Origin: Cordia subcordata
Taxonomy: Eukaryota; Streptophyta; Magnoliopsida; Boraginales; Cordiaceae
Assembly: GCA_028554755.1 (NCBI GenBank)
Contig: JAPTOF010000005.1
Coordinates: 12,560,001-12,624,000 of the forward strand
Direction: 5' to 3'
Length of the DNA: 64,000 bases
The position numbers and the translations under genes are program-made. The number at the start of each line of letters is the position of its first letter. Position 1 is the stretch's first letter. Shown here piece after piece: positions 1 through 12,501 of the stretch. A model generated the notes under the pieces. It was not told the DNA's origin and made no database searches. It saw only the letters and a list, made by a program, of their open reading frames with translations.

Positions 1-3000
1 ATTTACCCCTCAAAGTCCCCAACAGAACAATATTGAACAAAAAGGGCACAGTTATACATGAAAGTTTCTCCAAAGCATGAAGGAAGGGAGACATATAAAA
101 AGCTCAGGTAAGAGGATTAAACAACATACAAGCAAGAAATTCAGATACTGGATGTTCTTACAGCAAGTCCCATAACTTGCTCTAAAAGCCAATCATTGCA
201 TTTCAGAGGGGGAAAAATTGAAAATGACTTGTCTCAGCTTCTCTATACATCCTTACTGTCTTCAGACTATTTAACATACAAAATATAGCCCAGAGTAGAA
301 AATCCATATACATATAAATAAATTTTCTCATGTGGGTAATGACACAACCTTAGTCAATTTTTTGGGAGCAAAGAACATCCTTTTGCCACTTCTATAACAA
401 GTATGATAAAAGTAATTTTGCATTCTAACTCCCAGCGTCATGCACAGTGTCAATTATTCTGCAGTATGAAACTGAGTTGCTCAGTGGATATTGTACACAA
501 CGAAGGCTTTCCTGACCAACAAGTTTCACGTTAATAACTGAGCAGGCTCCTGTAGCAGCTCTAACATGCATCACTGAACTCTTTCAAGTCAAGACTAAGA
601 GTTACTTCACCTACATATGGAGGGAGGAGAGAGAGAGGAGGTACATGAAGACACTAGTTTCACCATATTGGCTACCTTGCTATGGACCCTGCCTCTTAAT
701 TCACCTTTACCACTTATGTCATGGTATAAAAACTGTTTCCTCCTATGCAATACCAAGTAGCTTGTTTTTTGGTTAATAATCTTCCATGAGGAGGGGACTA
801 TTATTTGTGATGCATCAAGGCGCTTGTTAGCTCATTATTACAACGTTGTCCCATGGAAATCTGGAATGATCCTATTACTAGACTTTTTACTCCCTTTTCA
901 ATTCAGAAGACAACCACAATATCATAATTTTGTTCTTCATCAGCTAAATAATCCGGAAGATAACCAAAATTTCAAAAGTTAATATGGTAAACCTCATTAA
1001 CAAAAATATATCCAGAAATAATACTTAAACTGCAAAGAGAAATCATATTTGAAGAAATGCAACTGGTATTATAATAAGGTACTATAATAAGTCATGCACT
1101 CTAGATTGTTTTCTAGGGACTACATTCAACAGGGATACAATGTAGGACCATCACAATACATGCCTTTCTTTCTTCTCCAGGTACGAAGTCTCAAACCTTG
1201 ATATTGAGGTTCAATAAACTTATAACAAGTTTTCAACCATCAAGCTCAAAGGAGCTTGGTAATACATGCCTTTCAATAATAAGGCATTCAAGTCATGTAA
1301 CTATAAAAAGAAGCCACCAAGCTGTCCCCTTGGGAAAAGGTTGTGAAAGTGGCTTTTGCCACCAAGCTGTTTCCCTGGGGACAATTTCAGGGCTCCACAT
1401 TAAGTCATGGCAATTTGTTTGAAAATGCGTCTTCCATGACTGGTACTAAACAAAGAACGGCAAACCTTTCACGAAGAAGAAGAAGAAGAAGAAGAAGTGA
1501 AAAAGCTTTTCTTCTCTACATTAGGCTTCTTTGATTTGGAAATCCAAAGATCTCTACAAGTGAAAGGTTCCAGCTGTTCAGTAGTTTCCAAGAAGGTCAA
1601 CATTTGTAAGCTATGATGACTGCAGGGTTGTGTGAATCATGCAATAAGTAGTATTACTATTACATGGCAACTATAACCTAAGGCTAAAGGTTCTTTTAGT
1701 GAAAGTGTGTCTATTTATGCTTAGGGAGAGAGAACAACTTCTGTCTTGTGGCTTAGTCTACATTTTTTCCCAGTTATAGATTTGATGACTCCTTTGTCTT
1801 TCTATTTGTGTTTCCTCTATTATTAGTAAATTCCTTCACTTTACAAACCAATAATGTGAAAGCAAGGATCCAGCAACATTTTCATGTGCAACTGTGACAT
1901 AGGCTGAATGGTACATGCCCATCGTTATTTTCACCAGGATGTAAATTTAAAATATATTCATTTTCCAAAAGTTTACACATTCAGGTAAAGGATTGGTTTC
2001 AGGATGAACAAAAGGATATTGTATGGAATGTGATGTGTGTTCACGAAGCTTCAATAAGAACCCAATTTATGTTAAACATTAGCAGACATGTAGTACTCCA
2101 AAGATGCGTTGAATAGTGCCAACAACACCATAAGACATGCAACAAGAAGAGGAGGATATAAGATGGAACAAAGTTCAATTATCACAGCGCAGTTCATAAA
2201 AACCACGGTTGCCCAAGGAGCTAAAAATTTTTCTTTTTCAATTCAACAAAATTTGAAAAGACAACTTTCATGCTACAGGTGTTTATATTTACTGTTTCCT
2301 ACTTTCTCCAATGTTCCCTTTTTCCAGGCAGTTCTGGGCAGAGTAACTAGTCAGATAAATTATAACAAGATGTACATATGGATCCTGATCTAGATCATCA
2401 GTGCTAATTGTTGCAAGCTTAGAAGTTGCTACTAGAGAGTGGGAATGGATACAAGTGTGAACCGAAACAAATTTTACTCTCAGCATAGAGCAGTGGTTTA
2501 GTTGGTGTTCAAGGATGTTAATATTGCTCTTAGGGTATAATGACGGATGTTAAGACAAAATTCCTCCTATCAAACCTGATGGGCCAAAATAGATGTAAAG
2601 AAGGTGAATCTTCTTTTCTACTTGTGCTAAATTTTAATGAAGAACATATTGGCTTCAAAATTTAAATGATCAGCCTTTCGTTGCATGAGAAATTTTTGTA
2701 AATAGCAAGATAGTCCTTAGTATTCCCCAATATTTAAGGAAATTAAGAACTCTTTTGTCATGTAAAAATTTGATTTTCCCGCATAGAGATTTTTCTACAT
2801 TATTCTCTTAATTCTTCTGATTAGATTATAAAGTCTAGAAGTACTTCTATAAGATGCTAAAAATAATAAGACAAGGAACAAAAACATTTTTGAACTGGCA
2901 GTTTGTACTTCTCAAACTAGACAACAGTCATCCCAGTCAACAAATGCTGCCGAAACACTTATGAGATTCCAACAATTGCATACTCCGCTTCCAATTTCAT

Positions 3001-3949
3001 GGTAGTCCTATTGATATGATTGGGGAAACTCTAAATATTTTAATCTTCTTTAAATGTTTCTTGGGAGCTCACACTAAACTACTGGTTAGCCACAAATACC
3101 AGAAAGATGAACTTTTCTTGGTAGCTAGCACTTACTAGATGAGGAATGAAAGATGAAAAAGTTGATATGGCACCTACTTTAGAAACAAGATTGATATTAG
3201 CTTCAACCTCTGCTACATATTTGCCAAATTTTCTGTAAGAGCTTTTGAAGGGACAGAATCATCTCCTCCCTTTTTGACATATTAATAAAATTCTTTACTT
3301 TGGGGGGGGGGGGGGGGGTGGGAAGGGTTCATTTATAACTTTTTGATAATTTTTATCATCTAAACATTGGTGCTCTAACTTAACCACCATGTTCTCATTT
3401 CCCACTGCATCTAATTAACTAAGTAATCAATTAGAAAGTCTCCTCATCCAGGTATAGTAATCTACTACATACCTATCAAATCAAGTAAATATACAGTTGT
3501 TTCAACAATAGTCAAAGAAAAAGATAATTACCGGTAGAAACTTCAGATAACTGATAAAAGAACTCTTAATTTAGGTATCCACAATTAGATTCAACTATGA
3601 AAAGCAAACTGTACATAGAGATCATTAAACATTTTGTTCCAAAAGAAGCATATCTGCAATATTTCCTCATATATGTCATAGTTTCAAGTCATGAAAGATA
3701 AGACTGCATATGAGAGATCCAAAGCAGGGCAGACCCATCCTAAACCTGCAGATCGCAATAGTTTTCATGCAATGGAAAGCCCTTTTATATAAGTTGTATC
3801 TCTATGCATACAAATTCATCCTAGATCAACACATAAAATCAAATACGAAAAAGAAAAAATTGCAAACACAAGACCAATAAATCAAATAACTTTCGCAATC
3901 TATATGAAAGAGAATGAGCTAAAATTGGTTCAATAAACAAAAATTGTAC
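1..3949 (-). other. Probable first intron of the FUT13-type gene (and sequence beyond)
   Basis: This stretch follows the splice donor of the fucosyltransferase exon on the minus strand. I looked for the catalytic half of the enzyme (about 230 further residues are expected) and could not recognise it in any minus-strand frame. No long minus-strand ORF exists here, so the remaining exons are probably left of position 1. The only distinctive features are a run of 17 G at 3302-3318 and a short GAA repeat near 1477-1496. Whether all of it is intron is an inference. Confidence 0.45.
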
Positions 3950-4465
3950 CTGAAAAGGTGGTGTTGAGGTCTCAAACAACAAAGCATCTGGTTTATCAGC
4001 AAGAACCGAAGACTTAGTCCACAAACAGCTCATCCCACATCGACAATGATACAAATTATCCAAGTTATCAGGAATCCAAGTCCACCCTTTAACCAAAACG
4101 CTCACATGACTCATTTTCAGCTCACTGCATCTGAATTCACCATCAACATCTTGCAATGAAGATGATGATAAAAAGGAGCCATTTTTAGACAACCCTTTAT
4201 GTTTCTCTCTGAATTGAGCACAACCCACTTGAGCATCCCACTTTCTGAATGCCGTAAACAAGTCTTGAAAAGGGTCCGGCGTAGATTTTGTGGCGGCGGC
4301 GGCGGCGGTGGCGGTGGTGGTGGTCAAGACTGTGGAATCAACTGAGGATGGGATTGAAGGAGAGGCAGGTGGGAATTCAAGAAAGCCGGTGAAGAAGAAG
4401 AGTGCAAGCACAGCAAAGGCTAACATGATTGCAACAGTGAAATTGTTGATAGATTTCAATAGCAT
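3950..4465 (-). CDS. FUT13: Alpha-1,4-fucosyltransferase, first coding exon (partial gene)
   Basis: The exon encodes 172 residues and ends in a clean donor (CAG|GTACAA, exon edge at 3950). The product resembles plant alpha-1,4-fucosyltransferase (FUT13/FucT-C), a Golgi type II membrane enzyme that adds the alpha-1,4 fucose of Lewis-a epitopes to complex N-glycans. Visible parts are a short cytosolic tail, one membrane anchor at about residues 10-31, and a low-complexity Thr/Ala/Pro/Ser stem at about 32-65. The conserved start of the luminal domain follows, including KWDAQVGCAQFREKH, then VLVKGWTWIPDNL, then CRCGMSCLWTKSSVLAD and PDALLFET. The catalytic GT10 half is missing from the window, so activity cannot be judged. 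The stem contains a GCN/GGT-type microsatellite (plus strand 4290-4325) that gives a Thr run followed by an Ala run and is likely to vary in length. The start is the first Met before the anchor. Confidence 0.9.
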
Positions 4466-5716
4466 GGTAAATTTGAGGCGAAATTTATGGAAAAAAAAAA
4501 AAGAAAAATTTGTTTACTCTCTCTCTCTCTTGTTCAATGGGGTAGAGAGAAAAAGAGAAACTAATTGGTGTCGAGCATGGATTTTTGTGGTTATGTTGTC
4601 GGAAAAAGACGTTACCTCTGGATTTTGATAGATCAATTTTAAGTGTTCTTCTTTTCTTTTTTCTTTTTTCTTTTTTCCTTTTTCCAGGCAAGTTTTTCTT
4701 TTTTCTTTTTGTCCCTTCCCCTACGCCTCTCTTTGGTCGGAGTTTACAGAAGGCAACCTTAGGAACTATTGACCAAAGTAGTTATCTTTTACAAATTTTA
4801 TATCAAAATTATAGATTTTTGAAAGAAAAAAAAAATAACTAACATTTCAAGGTTATATTTATGTGACATTAGTTGACGTGATTTCTCCATGTTAGGTAGA
4901 ATTGTGTTTTGGAGATACCTATTTTAAAATCGTATCTTTTTGCTTAATTTTTTTTTTTTTTTTGGGGTGAGCATGTATGAGTGATAGGAAGGAGATTTAT
5001 TTTTATTTGTTGTTACCATAAGTGAAGAGAGCTTAGGCCAAGATTTAGTTTTTATATCATTGTCTTCAAACTATGAATTTCTTGTGTCAAATTATTTCTC
5101 CATGACAATGAAGTGCTAATGAGCTCTTCTTCAAAGGAAAATTGTTGCCTTCCAAACAGAGTTGCAACAACCAAGTACAGAATGTTTGGTTGAAGGAACT
5201 CTTAGGTTCAACCCAAGAAGATCCACGTTGTAATTCCAAGTTACAATTTTAACGCAGTAATTCTAATTTTATCATAAACACAAAATTAAAAAACATGTAA
5301 AATTATATTCATCCTAAATAAGAACGCAGTCAGATTATATTTATCTTAAACAAAAACGTACCATAAAAAGTTAAACATACAAATTTATAAGTGAGGAATG
5401 CAATTTGGTATCGAAAGGCTTATCAAATTGGTCTCTCGATGTTTGTGTTAGAATGCTTGCAACTTTTGTGTAGTCTAGTAGTTTTGTTTAACCATAATAT
5501 TCTAGTATAACTTTATTAATCACTTGCAATAAGAACGAACAATAAAGAAAAAGAAAAAAAAAAAAGGAAATTTTGTGAAAAGGGCCAGCCAACTCATAAA
5601 TTAATGGACAAATCTTTTTAGACATTTTGGGAAATTGATAGTTCCTAGATTACAAAAAGTAATATAATTAATAAAGCTTTATCAAAGAGTACCGTATTGA
5701 AGTGGAAATTGATAGT
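4466..5716. other. Spacer: FUT13 5' flank and intergenic DNA
   Basis: This holds the presumed 5' UTR and promoter of the minus-strand fucosyltransferase. A CT-rich tract lies at 4518-4534 and a TTTTC-rich low-complexity stretch at 4650-4715, with poly(T) at 4949-4963. I saw no conserved gene. The left copy of a 45-bp imperfect direct repeat (5631-5675) lies near its right edge. Confidence 0.6.
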
Positions 5717-5749
5717 TCATGAATTACAATAAGTAGTATAATTAATAAA
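5631..5749. repeat. Imperfect 45-bp direct repeat, spacing 74 bp
   Basis: Two copies, 5631-5675 and 5705-5749, differ at about five positions by eye. Both start GAAATTGATAGTTC and end ATAATTAATAAA. The right copy overlaps the last codons of the candidate terminal exon described for the gene at 5717-12501, which makes that exon's stop codon doubtful. Confidence 0.75.
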
Positions 5750-8700
5750 ATTTTTTGCAACTATTAGAAATCTCTGTTTGAATTCAGCATCAAGATCATC
5801 TGAGGGATTGGAGGGCACTAATTCTACTAGCTCTTGCAAGTGTGATTCTATCTTCGTGGTGGTGGTGATGACACTAATCTTTGCCATGGGATTCTTTGCA
5901 CCAAGTACCTGATCAAATAGAAGGCAAATGCAAGAATAGTGATGAAGCTTTTGATTAGATCAAGAGAGACTATGATAAGAAATGAATTAGGCAAATGCTA
6001 GAATAGTGATGAAGCTTTTGATTAGATTAAGAGAGACTATGATAAGAAATGAATTCTTTCAACAAAATAGCACTCACTCGCTCGAACCATGAAGCAATAT
6101 ACAAATAGATTTAGATCCATCTAATCTTTGTGAGGTTATTCTATTAAACGATTGTTTTGACGGTCCATTGCCCATCAAATTTTGTCTTGTAAATTCTATG
6201 GTTAGAATTAATTAGCAACAAATCATAGTTAAAACAGACAAGTCAGGGAAAAAAAAAGAAGAAGAAGAATTGCCTAGAAAAAGGAGACTTGCAGGATGAT
6301 ACAAGTATTGGTGGATGTTTCTACCATTGGTCAACAAAGAGTCTGAAGAATGCTGGTTCAGGGTTCCAACAAGTCTTGATAAGTGTGTGGATGAATTCTT
6401 AGGGTTTTTTTCATGAATTAAAGACATCACAATACCAAGGCGCAAGCAAAAAATTGGAAGATCAAAGCCCAAAGGCCTTCGCAAGGCTCACCATTAGCAG
6501 CTGAAATCTCATGATCCATCTTATCTCTCATTTTTTACATACAATTTTCATTTCAGAAGTGATTTTTCAAGAATTTTCAGAAAAATGGTGTCCCATTACT
6601 TGCGTAAGAAACTAGGTAAGTAGACATTGCAGAAGACCAGAAAGTATTGTTATCAGAAACAATGATGAGGTGAAGCACCCACAACTAGTAGACAGGCTAC
6701 AAGGAAATAACGTCAACCTCGGGTTACATACTTATGCCACAAAAAACAAGCTATAAGGGAAAGTTGTCCTTGGTTGATAGATTGTAAAAAGTGTGTTTCC
6801 ACAAGTAGGAGTTATGATTTATAAACTTTGCAGACTTGAAAGAACTCCTGTTCCAACTAGACCAACAACCTTCACCTCAGTAGTACATCTTCAGCCTTCA
6901 AAACTCCAACCACACCTAATGCAGAACCACTATAATTCAACAATCTGCCGTCGATGTTGCTTATAAATGGCTAAACTTAAAACTTAAGTTTTATTTTTGA
7001 TTGTTCTTTCTAAGTGAAATAAAATTTGGTCTCTGGTTGTGGTAAAGCTCGATAAGCAATAAGAAGGTAGGAAATGATCTATTCAACTTCCACATACTGA
7101 TTAGCCAAGAGGTTATGAAATGATTAACATAGTACAAGGCAAGATTGAATATAAAGCAAAATGCAACTGGTCTAAATCAGAGGAGATCACTACGTGCTCC
7201 TTATAGAAATCCACTCAATCTTAATTACACTTAAGCTATATAGCAAAAGAGTGTCATTGTCATATTTTAGTATCTTCAAACCGTACATTATGGACTATTT
7301 TTTTTCTTTTACAATTATCCCAAGCAAGAACCATGATAGGAAGAACTAAGAGATTGAAGTCATGATCTTTGCCTAAAATTTAACATCAGATAGCTAACTT
7401 ATCCAAGATAAAGGCTAGTAGAAATAGACAGGAATAACTAATCCATTTGCCACAAGAAGAAGTGTATCAATCGATATGATACAACTGGAAAACTTTATTA
7501 AACTTTTCTAGACCAATTCAGGCACAAGCGTAATTTAGTAAGATTGTAGCGCTCACATTTATAGGTCTTGCAGCTGTATCTGCGCCAACCTGCAAATTCC
7601 AAAATCATCAAAATGAAGTGTCCTTTGCCAATCTGCAATGAGTTAACATTATCATCCATCATGAGAGACATCAAAGGATACGATTAAGGCCAAGATCAAC
7701 ACACCCTTAATTACACTTGCGTGCAAATGTTGAAAATAGAAGAACAAGAAAAAAAGGCCAGATATTCGTAAAACTTCTAATCCTTTTATATATTTCTCTT
7801 TTACTTCAGTAGAAGTATAACTTATTACATCATTATCAAAGAATTTATAGATGTCACAGAAATATCTTCACATGTTCAGACAGCAGTTACGTTGTACAAG
7901 TACGAGAAACCTAGATGACAGATAGATATACATGGAACTAGAATTAATCAAAAATCAAACAGAAAAAATGTATATTTCAATGTGAGAAATACTGGCTCTT
8001 CTGTGTCGCAAACTGCACAAATAAATTGAGATGTCAAGAAAAGGTTCCTCTATCTTAATATAAATGTGATTAAATTAGTGAACGGTATAAATCTGTGATG
8101 ATATCTGTCCAGAACTGCATGCAAATACTAAAGTACAATCAAATACCTAACCAGATATGTACGTGTGTATGTTTGTATCTACGTGTACATTATATCTACT
8201 AGAACCTCGTGTACAAAGCACAAGAATCACCAGCTCAAGAGAAAGAAAGAGAGGACCTCAAGATATTGTTCGTTTTGCGCTTTGCATATAAATCATCACT
8301 GTGTAACCCAGGTAAAGAAAACTGAACGGGTCAAAAGCTTCTAAAGAGAATGGAAAAGAACTCTTGTCCACTAACAGATGAGAGAGTAAGAAAAGTCGCA
8401 CAACCCAGTAGCAAAATTAATTTCGTCACACGATGGGGGTTGGTCCTTTGAACAGAGGCCTTGTATATTTGCTTAACAGAGTGGGAAAAACACATCTCAA
8501 AATTGCCCAACAGAATGGGAAGAACACCCCTAATTAATAATCTCATGGGAATACATAGTTTGGTGTGTGTGCACTGAGACACACACACACGGAGATTGGA
8601 ATAAGAAGTTTGAATTTATGGTAGGTATTATATGGCATCTAGTTGTCCACTGCTCATTCAGGAAGTATAAGGAAAATTCTAGGAAGCAGATAACCATCAG

Positions 8701-11577
8701 AAGGGTTGGTCCTCTAGTCCTAGATGCTACTTTATATTCTTCTTTTCTCTCTAGGAACCCCAATATATCATGTGGGATTCAAGGAGTAGTTCAAGTGGTT
8801 GCGACTACTTCCCCAAAAATGATGACTTGGGTCCGAATCCTGTAAGGGGTGTGAGTTAGGGTTGGGGTGGGTGGCTTTAAACCAAAAAAGAAGAAAAAAC
8901 ACCCAATATATCATGTATAAATTGTCTTCTTTACCTCAGCAAAGACATAATGTGGGTTATATTCCAGTACGAGTAGCCATAAAAGAGGTTTAGAAAGGTG
9001 ACTGCAAGAATCACATAGGGGACACAAGGTAGGACATAACCTTTTCAAAGCTATATCATTAGGAAATAAGTTTTTCAAGAAAAGGTTATTTCTTGAAAGA
9101 TGTGCTGAGAATTAAAGCAGACCTGCCAATTTGCTCGGATTGGCGACAGATTCCCTGACTCCTCCTTTCACCTGCCAAAAGCTGGCCTTAGTTTTGTCCT
9201 CTGCTTTGCTTAATCTCAATATTTTCAAACACAACATGATGGGAAAAGATCATGACTCTGGACAAATAATACGGCTACCTGCAGGATAATTTCCCAAAAT
9301 CTTTTCCCAAGATGCCATATATTTTGAGTGTCATGAGTAAAGCTATCAAGATAAACGCCAATCAACTTGATAGAAGAACAAAGAAGTTATGAACAATATA
9401 CATAGTACATCAGAACATCACCACTGGTCATGCCGCTCTTGAAATCAAAATCTTACCCACCAACTAAATAGTTGCAAAAATCTAAATTATAAACATTACC
9501 CATAAACAAAATAAGCATCTAACTCAGACCATAAGTAATCATGAAGATATTAGCCAAAGATACAAGAAGGATACAATTATGAGAATCATGAAGCCAAATC
9601 CTCTAGCTGATCAAATAGTTGAAAAGATCAAAATCTTATCATTAAAAACATCAATACTTATAGTGAACAGCCAAAGATAGATGCATAAATACACAAGATC
9701 GCAACAAATATTCATATATCCAACCAAATACTGCCTATCAATCAATAAGTTGAAAAAACACTCTTCATTGATACATCATGCAAAAATTAGTATTATGAGA
9801 TTGTTCTGTTAATGTTTATTGGAAGAATCAAATAAGTTTCTCAATGCAAGAAACTACTCAAGTGGTGCCATGAATAGCATTGATGAAAAAAGATCAAGCA
9901 AAAAACACAAACAAATGACTATGACATTGATTTGCACGAAAAGTTTCAAGGGGTTTATCTGCCTAATAACAGGAACATGTGCTAAAAGATGCTTCTAATC
10001 ATGAGTTGACAAAGTAAAGGCCAGCAGCTTTGACCCCCCGCAGAAACCAGTCCAGTCCTCTTTCAATTGCCACATTTTATCAAGTGATCCAGCATCGAAA
10101 ACCTCTACTATCTAGACGTAAGCTTTACATGAATATGGTAATTGTTAAGCAATAAAAGGACTTGGATCCCTTGTGAACTGCAACAATTAATATATATTTT
10201 GAGAATGCTTAGAAGGTAAGCTATCACTTCAAAAATATATAACCATTTAGTAACCAGGGAAAAAAAAAAAAAAAAAAAAGAGCACGATCATCTTCCAGCA
10301 ACCGAGAACCAGTAGAGAACAGAACTCAACCATCCAAATTTTGGACATGTCAAAAATCGACTTGGAGCAGATGGGATAGAAGTACCTATATTTCATAGAA
10401 ACTCCATGTCAGTAAAAAGCATATCAACGTTTAATTTGTCAGTGAACCAAGGAAATATCATCTAGCAGAATGATATGAAGTTTATATGTTTAAAAAAGAT
10501 TGTAATAAGTACATTGCTTACTAACCTGCAAATTCCACAATCATCACAATGAAATTGTTGTATGCTCCACGGTTGGCTTTGAAGAGTGATGAGTCTCTTC
10601 TTTCAGTACTCAATTTGCTTTCAAAAGATGCATGCTGCATTCTACCCCTTTCCCATGAACTGCCTTCAGACCATTCCTTTCAACCTGTATATTCCACCCC
10701 TCACAGACCTCCTCTCCACACTTTTAGTTATCACTCCAGTAGGACTGGAACAAAAATCTTTTGGTCCCTAGCAATCAAGTTGGTTCCGATTTCAGTAACT
10801 GTGCGAGAGATCTCAGCTGACTGCAGGAAGGTCCTCAACACAAGCATTTTTGAAAGCCATTCTCCATTGGGTATTACACAACATATGATCGAGGTGTTGC
10901 TTGACATTGTAATTTCCGCGGCAACCAATCAACCAAGTAAACTTACATCCTTTTGCTTCAAGGTCAATAAGTTGATTATCACGAAGGAACCCATGAAAGT
11001 TGAGAATTCTCCTATTCACCTTTTGATATCTACCAGTTTTCTCCACATTGGTAAAGTATGTCATTATTCACCTGACATCAACCAAGGGTTCTGTTGATTA
11101 CTTTCCAATTTGGATATTTGATCCATGTACTCCTTTTGTGAGCTTCATCAGGATGGATGTACATTAGGGTGAACTCTCCAATTGATTTTTGTGCGTGGGC
11201 TGATCTCTCCATGGATTAATAGCCTGTGGGAACAAATGACATCAACTCTGACTTGATGATTCCGAGCAAGAACGAGTCCACCCAATCTCCCAACGGCCAA
11301 AACCATGAAATTGGTTCCATAAGTCAGTCTGTTGCACAGCCTCTCCACCTTATTTTTATTCATTTTGGTATCTGAAAGACCAATTATTGCAGGATGATAG
11401 TGTGAAATGGAATCATTTAGGCTTCAAATTTCAGGGCTGATTCCGACAAAATAGATTAATGGTGCTTGTTGAAACTGCCTCTCGACAGTCTCAACAGACA
11501 TGGTTGAAGCACTGATATCAGTTTGGATATTAGCATTCCATCTAGCTACCATGCTATCTTCATAAAAACTTCTCGTC

Positions 11578-11665
<88 letters not shown>

Positions 11666-12501
11666 GAGAGAGAGAGAGTTTGGTAAAATGCCACAAATTT
11701 TAAAGGTCTCAATGCTAAAGCCAAAAACCCGGGAAATATACATGAGTTAACTATTAAAACAACTACCTCAACAAGGTAGTTTAAATAGTTGACATAAATA
11801 CTTTTAGGGCCGCTCCTTGCACCCCTTGATGCATGCTAATATAATTCCTTATTTATTTTTAGAAAAAGAAAAAGAAAAAAAAAAAACCACAATAGATATA
11901 TAAATTCCCTGCATATTTGAAGCAATAACCCCAGGAAAGAAACCCTCAAAAATAGCACAGTCAACAAAAGCTCATCTTTTTCTCTTTGCTTCTCTTTCCA
12001 TAATATCTTAATTCATAATTTTGATTAGCAGAGCATACAATAATTCTGCATGATATTATACAGGAAAAAGTACTTAATTAGCATAAGCACTTCAGCAAAA
12101 TCAGATCCTATAAATATCCAAAAATATAAATGAAAGTGTAATGCATGAAACTTCCATGAGTCCTTAGGAGCATCAGAACATTTAAGTTCTACTCTACGCC
12201 CCCCCCCCCTTCTTCTCTCCCCAGAAAAAAACAGAACCACCCTAGCCAAAATCTTGTAAAACATAAAAATACCCAACAATTATATTACAACAAAATAGGG
12301 AAAAATGTGAAAGAAACCTGATAAACAAATCTTGTCACTCGAAATTCTTTAAAAATTTAAAAAACTAAAATAAAAACATAGACACAAATACAAACACAAA
12401 GAGCTTAAAAGTGAACCAACCTTAGAAGGGGAAATGAGGTTCGACGTTGTGGTGTTCAATGAGGACCAAGAGGCAAGCTGCAGAGAGACTGAAATCTCCA
12501 T
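5717..12501 (-). CDS. Unidentified spliced gene, probable plastid-targeted protein (tentative model)
   Basis: I do not recognise the product. The best-supported part is exon 1 (12421-12501), 27 codons from an ATG about 42 bp below a TATA-like element (12543-12550). It has no acidic residue after Glu2 and is rich in Ser, Thr and Leu, like a plastid transit peptide, and ends at AAG|GTTGGT in phase 0. Lower on the same strand are small exons with good signals on both sides: 9123-9171 (49 nt) and 7557-7589 (33 nt). A further acceptor at 5909-5911 opens a 63-codon frame to a TGA at 5717, containing KIESHLQELVELVPSNPSDD. The phases conflict. A simple join gives an early stop at 5908-5873. The long last frame joins the 33-nt exon only when that exon is read as VGADTAARPIN, which requires another acceptor in, or an extra exon near, 9123-9171. 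A possible extra exon lies at 9279-9342. The exon set is therefore provisional. Confidence 0.35.
5922..6055. repeat. Tandem duplication, two 67-bp units
   Basis: Units start at 5922 and 5989, each beginning AGGCAAATGC and ending AAATGAATT. They differ at only a few bases, so the duplication is recent. It lies just left of the candidate splice acceptor at 5909-5911 (minus strand), that is in the presumed intron upstream of the candidate last exon. Confidence 0.85.
8774..8901 (+). mobile_element. SINE (tRNA-derived retroposon) with 15-bp target-site duplication
   Basis: A 128-bp insertion carries an RNA polymerase III split promoter: an A-box-like TAGTTCAAGTGG at about 8788-8799 and a B-box-like GGTCCGAATCC at about 8830-8840. 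It ends in an A-rich tail (AAAAAAGAAGAAAAAAC). It is bounded by a perfect 15-bp direct repeat, CCCAATATATCATGT, at 8759-8773 and 8902-8916. Head, tail and target duplication together identify a SINE. The perfect duplication indicates a fairly young insertion. It sits in a presumed intron of the minus-strand gene, in antisense orientation. Confidence 0.88.
10731..11363 (-). pseudogene. Degenerate LINE (non-LTR retrotransposon) endonuclease domain
   Basis: Two minus-strand frames, 11148-11363 and 10813-11064, read as consecutive parts of the exonuclease-endonuclease-phosphatase domain of plant L1-type LINEs. The first holds AVGRLGGLVLA (the usual GRSGGL motif). The second holds FHGFLRDNQLIDLEAKGCKFTW, then LDHMLCNTQW, matching the family pattern of LIDLGxxGxxFTW...LDRxLxNxxW. 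Stops and frame changes break it, and I see no reverse transcriptase here, so it is a dead 5'-part fragment. It lies in a presumed intron, in the same orientation as the tentative host gene. Confidence 0.75.
11581..11662. repeat. (AT)n microsatellite, 82 bp
   Basis: An uninterrupted AT dinucleotide run, followed by a short GA run (11666-11677). It lies just beyond the 5' side of the LINE fragment. Confidence 0.97.

Noticed and set aside
4290..4628. 112-codon plus-strand ORF opposite FUT13 exon 1
   Set aside because: The Ala/Val run comes from the GCG/GTG microsatellite in the stem-coding sequence; it is an antisense shadow.
6212..6484. 90-codon minus-strand ORF and an overlapping possible exon with a hydrophobic tail
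   Set aside because: The preceding acceptor lacks a pyrimidine tract, the frame ends in low-complexity Ser/Phe, and no family resemblance is visible.
6541..6662. Plus-strand exon-like segment between TTTTCAG and GTAAGT near 6590-6615
   Set aside because: Isolated, short, on the strand opposite to the local gene, with no coding resemblance.
10021..10103. Coding-looking minus-strand segment (VFDAGSLDKMWQLKEDWTG and an overlapping frame)
   Set aside because: Splice signals are poor on the upstream side and the phase does not connect well to exon 1; kept out of the tentative gene model.
10549..11097. 182-codon plus-strand ORF
   Set aside because: It is the antisense shadow of the LINE endonuclease fragment; the minus strand carries the recognisable motifs.
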